Of a DNA stretch of 64,000 bases, positions 62,845 to 64,000 are shown one piece after another; within the stretch, counting starts at the first letter, position 1, and every line of letters starts with the position of its first letter. The notes beneath the pieces were generated by a model. The model was not told where the DNA came from, made no database searches, and saw only the letters and a list, made by a program, of their open reading frames with translations. This DNA comes from an uncultured Litoreibacter sp. Lineage in GTDB: Bacteria; Pseudomonadota; Alphaproteobacteria; Rhodobacterales; Rhodobacteraceae. The stretch is taken from assembly GCA_947494435.1 (NCBI GenBank), contig CANLUY010000001.1, positions 858,001 to 922,000 of the forward strand, given 5' to 3'. Position numbers and translations under genes: made by a program.

Positions 62845-64000
62845 ATGGCCCCCAAAGTACTCGTCTCTGACAAACTGTCTGAAACCGCCGTCCAAATCTT
62901 CCGCGACCGTGGCATCGACGTAGATTTCATGCCCGACCTAGGTAAAGACAAAGCCGAACTTCTTAAGTTGATCCCGCAGTATGATGGTTTGGCGATCCGG
63001 TCTGCGACAAAAGCAACTGAAAAACTGATCGCCAATGCGAGCAATCTGAAGGTAATCGGACGCGCGGGAATCGGGGTCGACAATGTCGATATTCAAGCCG
63101 CGTCCAAGAAAGGCATCATCGTGATGAACACGCCTTTCGGAAACATGATCACGACTGCAGAGCATGCGATTGCGATGATGTTCGCCGTTGCCCGCCAAAT
63201 CCCCGAAGCGTCTGCCTCCACACACGCCGGCAAATGGGAGAAATCAAAATTTATGGGTGTCGAGCTGACTGGCAAGACACTTGGCGTGATCGGCGCAGGC
63301 AATATTGGCGGTATCGTTTGCGAACGTGGCGTTGGGCTTAAAATGAAAGTGATCGCCTATGATCCGTTCCTGTCTGAAGAACGGGCGAAAAAGCTGAACG
63401 TCACAAAGGTTGAGTTGGACGAGCTTTACGCACGCTCTGACTTCATCACCATGCACGTGCCTGCGACGGACAAAACTCGCGGGATGATCAGCCCTGAAGC
63501 AATCGCAAAGATGAAGGACGGTGTGCGGATCGTGAACTGCGCGCGGGGTGGTTTGGTTGATGAAGAAGCATTGGCAGACGCTCTGAAATCCGGAAAGGTT
63601 GCGGGCGCGGCCTTTGACGTCTTCGCCGTAGAACCGGCAACGGAAAGTCCTTTGTTCAACCTGCCAAACGTGGTTGTGACGCCCCATCTCGGCGCTGCAA
63701 CAACGGAAGCGCAGGAAAACGTCGCGTTGCAAGTTGCAGAACAGATGTCCGACTATTTACTCACCGGGGCTGTCTCCAACGCATTGAACATGCCTTCGGT
63801 GACGGCAGAAGAAGCGAAGGTCATGGGTCCATGGGTCAAACTGGCTGAACATCTTGGCTCCTTCATTGGTCAGATGACCGACGAAGTCATGAAAGACATT
63901 CAGATCACGTATAACGGCTCTGTCTCTGCTATGAACCTTGAAGCGCTGAATTGCGCGGGCGTTGCCGGGATCATGAAAGCAACCAATCCAGACGTGAACA
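62845..64000 (+). CDS. serA: D-3-phosphoglycerate dehydrogenase, 5' part
   Basis: The ATG at 62845 has an AGGAGGAG site upstream; the frame stays open to the window end, so only about 385 residues are seen. The N-terminal substrate domain (MAPKVLVSDKLSETAVQIF), the NAD motif LGVIGAGNIGGIVCERG, the Arg/Glu catalytic segments (IGRAGIGVDNVDIQAA and DVFAVEPATESPLF) and the active-site His in VTPHLGAATTEAQ are intact. It oxidises 3-phosphoglycerate to begin serine synthesis. The C-terminal ASB/ACT regulatory domains should lie beyond the window. Confidence 0.95.
   Translation, partial: MAPKVLVSDKLSETAVQIFRDRGIDVDFMPDLGKDKAELLKLIPQYDGLAIRSATKATEKLIANASNLKVIGRAGIGVDNVDIQAASKKGIIVMNTPFGNMITTAEHAIAMMFAVARQIPEASASTHAGKWEKSKFMGVELTGKTLGVIGAGNIGGIVCERGVGLKMKVIAYDPFLSEERAKKLNVTKVELDELYARSDFITMHVPATDKTRGMISPEAIAKMKDGVRIVNCARGGLVDEEALADALKSGKVAGAAFDVFAVEPATESPLFNLPNVVVTPHLGAATTEAQENVALQVAEQMSDYLLTGAVSNALNMPSVTAEEAKVMGPWVKLAEHLGSFIGQMTDEVMKDIQITYNGSVSAMNLEALNCAGVAGIMKATNPDVN

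Overview
The window reads as the chromosome of a Roseobacter-group alphaproteobacterium (Rhodobacteraceae). The evidence is the gene content and order: a PhyR-type regulator, a petABC operon, a SAR-type DUF1244 protein, serC-serA divergent from serB, thiBPQ behind a TPP riboswitch, and a CtrA-type box. Coding density is high, genes often overlap by 4 nt (ATGA), and GC looks mid-50s. The species cannot be named from the sequence alone. I see no insertion sequence, prophage, CRISPR array or rRNA. No stretch longer than about 250 bases lacks a gene.

Region 1 (1-5286) is metabolism and regulation: the end of a LacI-type regulator, a PhyR-like response regulator whose receiver lacks the phosphorylatable aspartate, a 59-residue membrane protein, KDG kinase behind a LacI-type operator, a MOSC protein, glutathione-dependent formaldehyde dehydrogenase and a RidA protein.

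Region 2 (5413-26238) is the most unusual part. A plus-strand operon encodes an M50 (site-2-protease-like) membrane protein carrying an HlyD-like periplasmic part, a SapC-family protein, a periplasmic HlyD-type adaptor and a GAF-HlyD membrane fusion protein. It converges on a minus-strand operon encoding a lipoprotein of the TolC family followed by a 4000-residue protein. That protein is built from about 22 DUF11/isopeptide-type beta modules and starts with a LEPRxLL-like motif. Divergent from tolC is a small Omp85 protein with one POTRA domain, and a CtrA-type box lies between them. No ABC ATPase is present. I infer a dedicated surface-protein export system that resembles type I secretion, with the M50-HlyD protein where the ABC transporter would be expected.

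Region 3 (26249-33469) holds a RES-Xre toxin-antitoxin pair, rpmI-rplT, pyruvate kinase, N-formylglutamate amidohydrolase, DUF1244, a quinone oxidoreductase, a carboxymuconolactone decarboxylase-family protein and a Tat-exported cyclase-family hydrolase. Region 4 (33506-37933) holds a bacteriophytochrome HWE kinase-receiver hybrid, translationally coupled to its heme oxygenase, then class I fructose-1,6-bisphosphatase and tRNA-Lys(UUU).

Region 5 (38031-50349) holds a dapF-mtaB-GST operon, a PaiB-GST-GNAT group, trmL, petABC (the bc1 complex), thiBPQ with its TPP riboswitch, and aroC. Region 6 (50410-64000) holds an EamA exporter, HU, an overlapping adenine deaminase-AMP nucleosidase pair, a four-gene acyl-CoA cluster (class II aldolase, acyl-CoA dehydrogenase, ADP-forming CoA ligase, enoyl-CoA hydratase), a methyltransferase-serB pair, and divergent serC-serA, with serA running off the end of the window.
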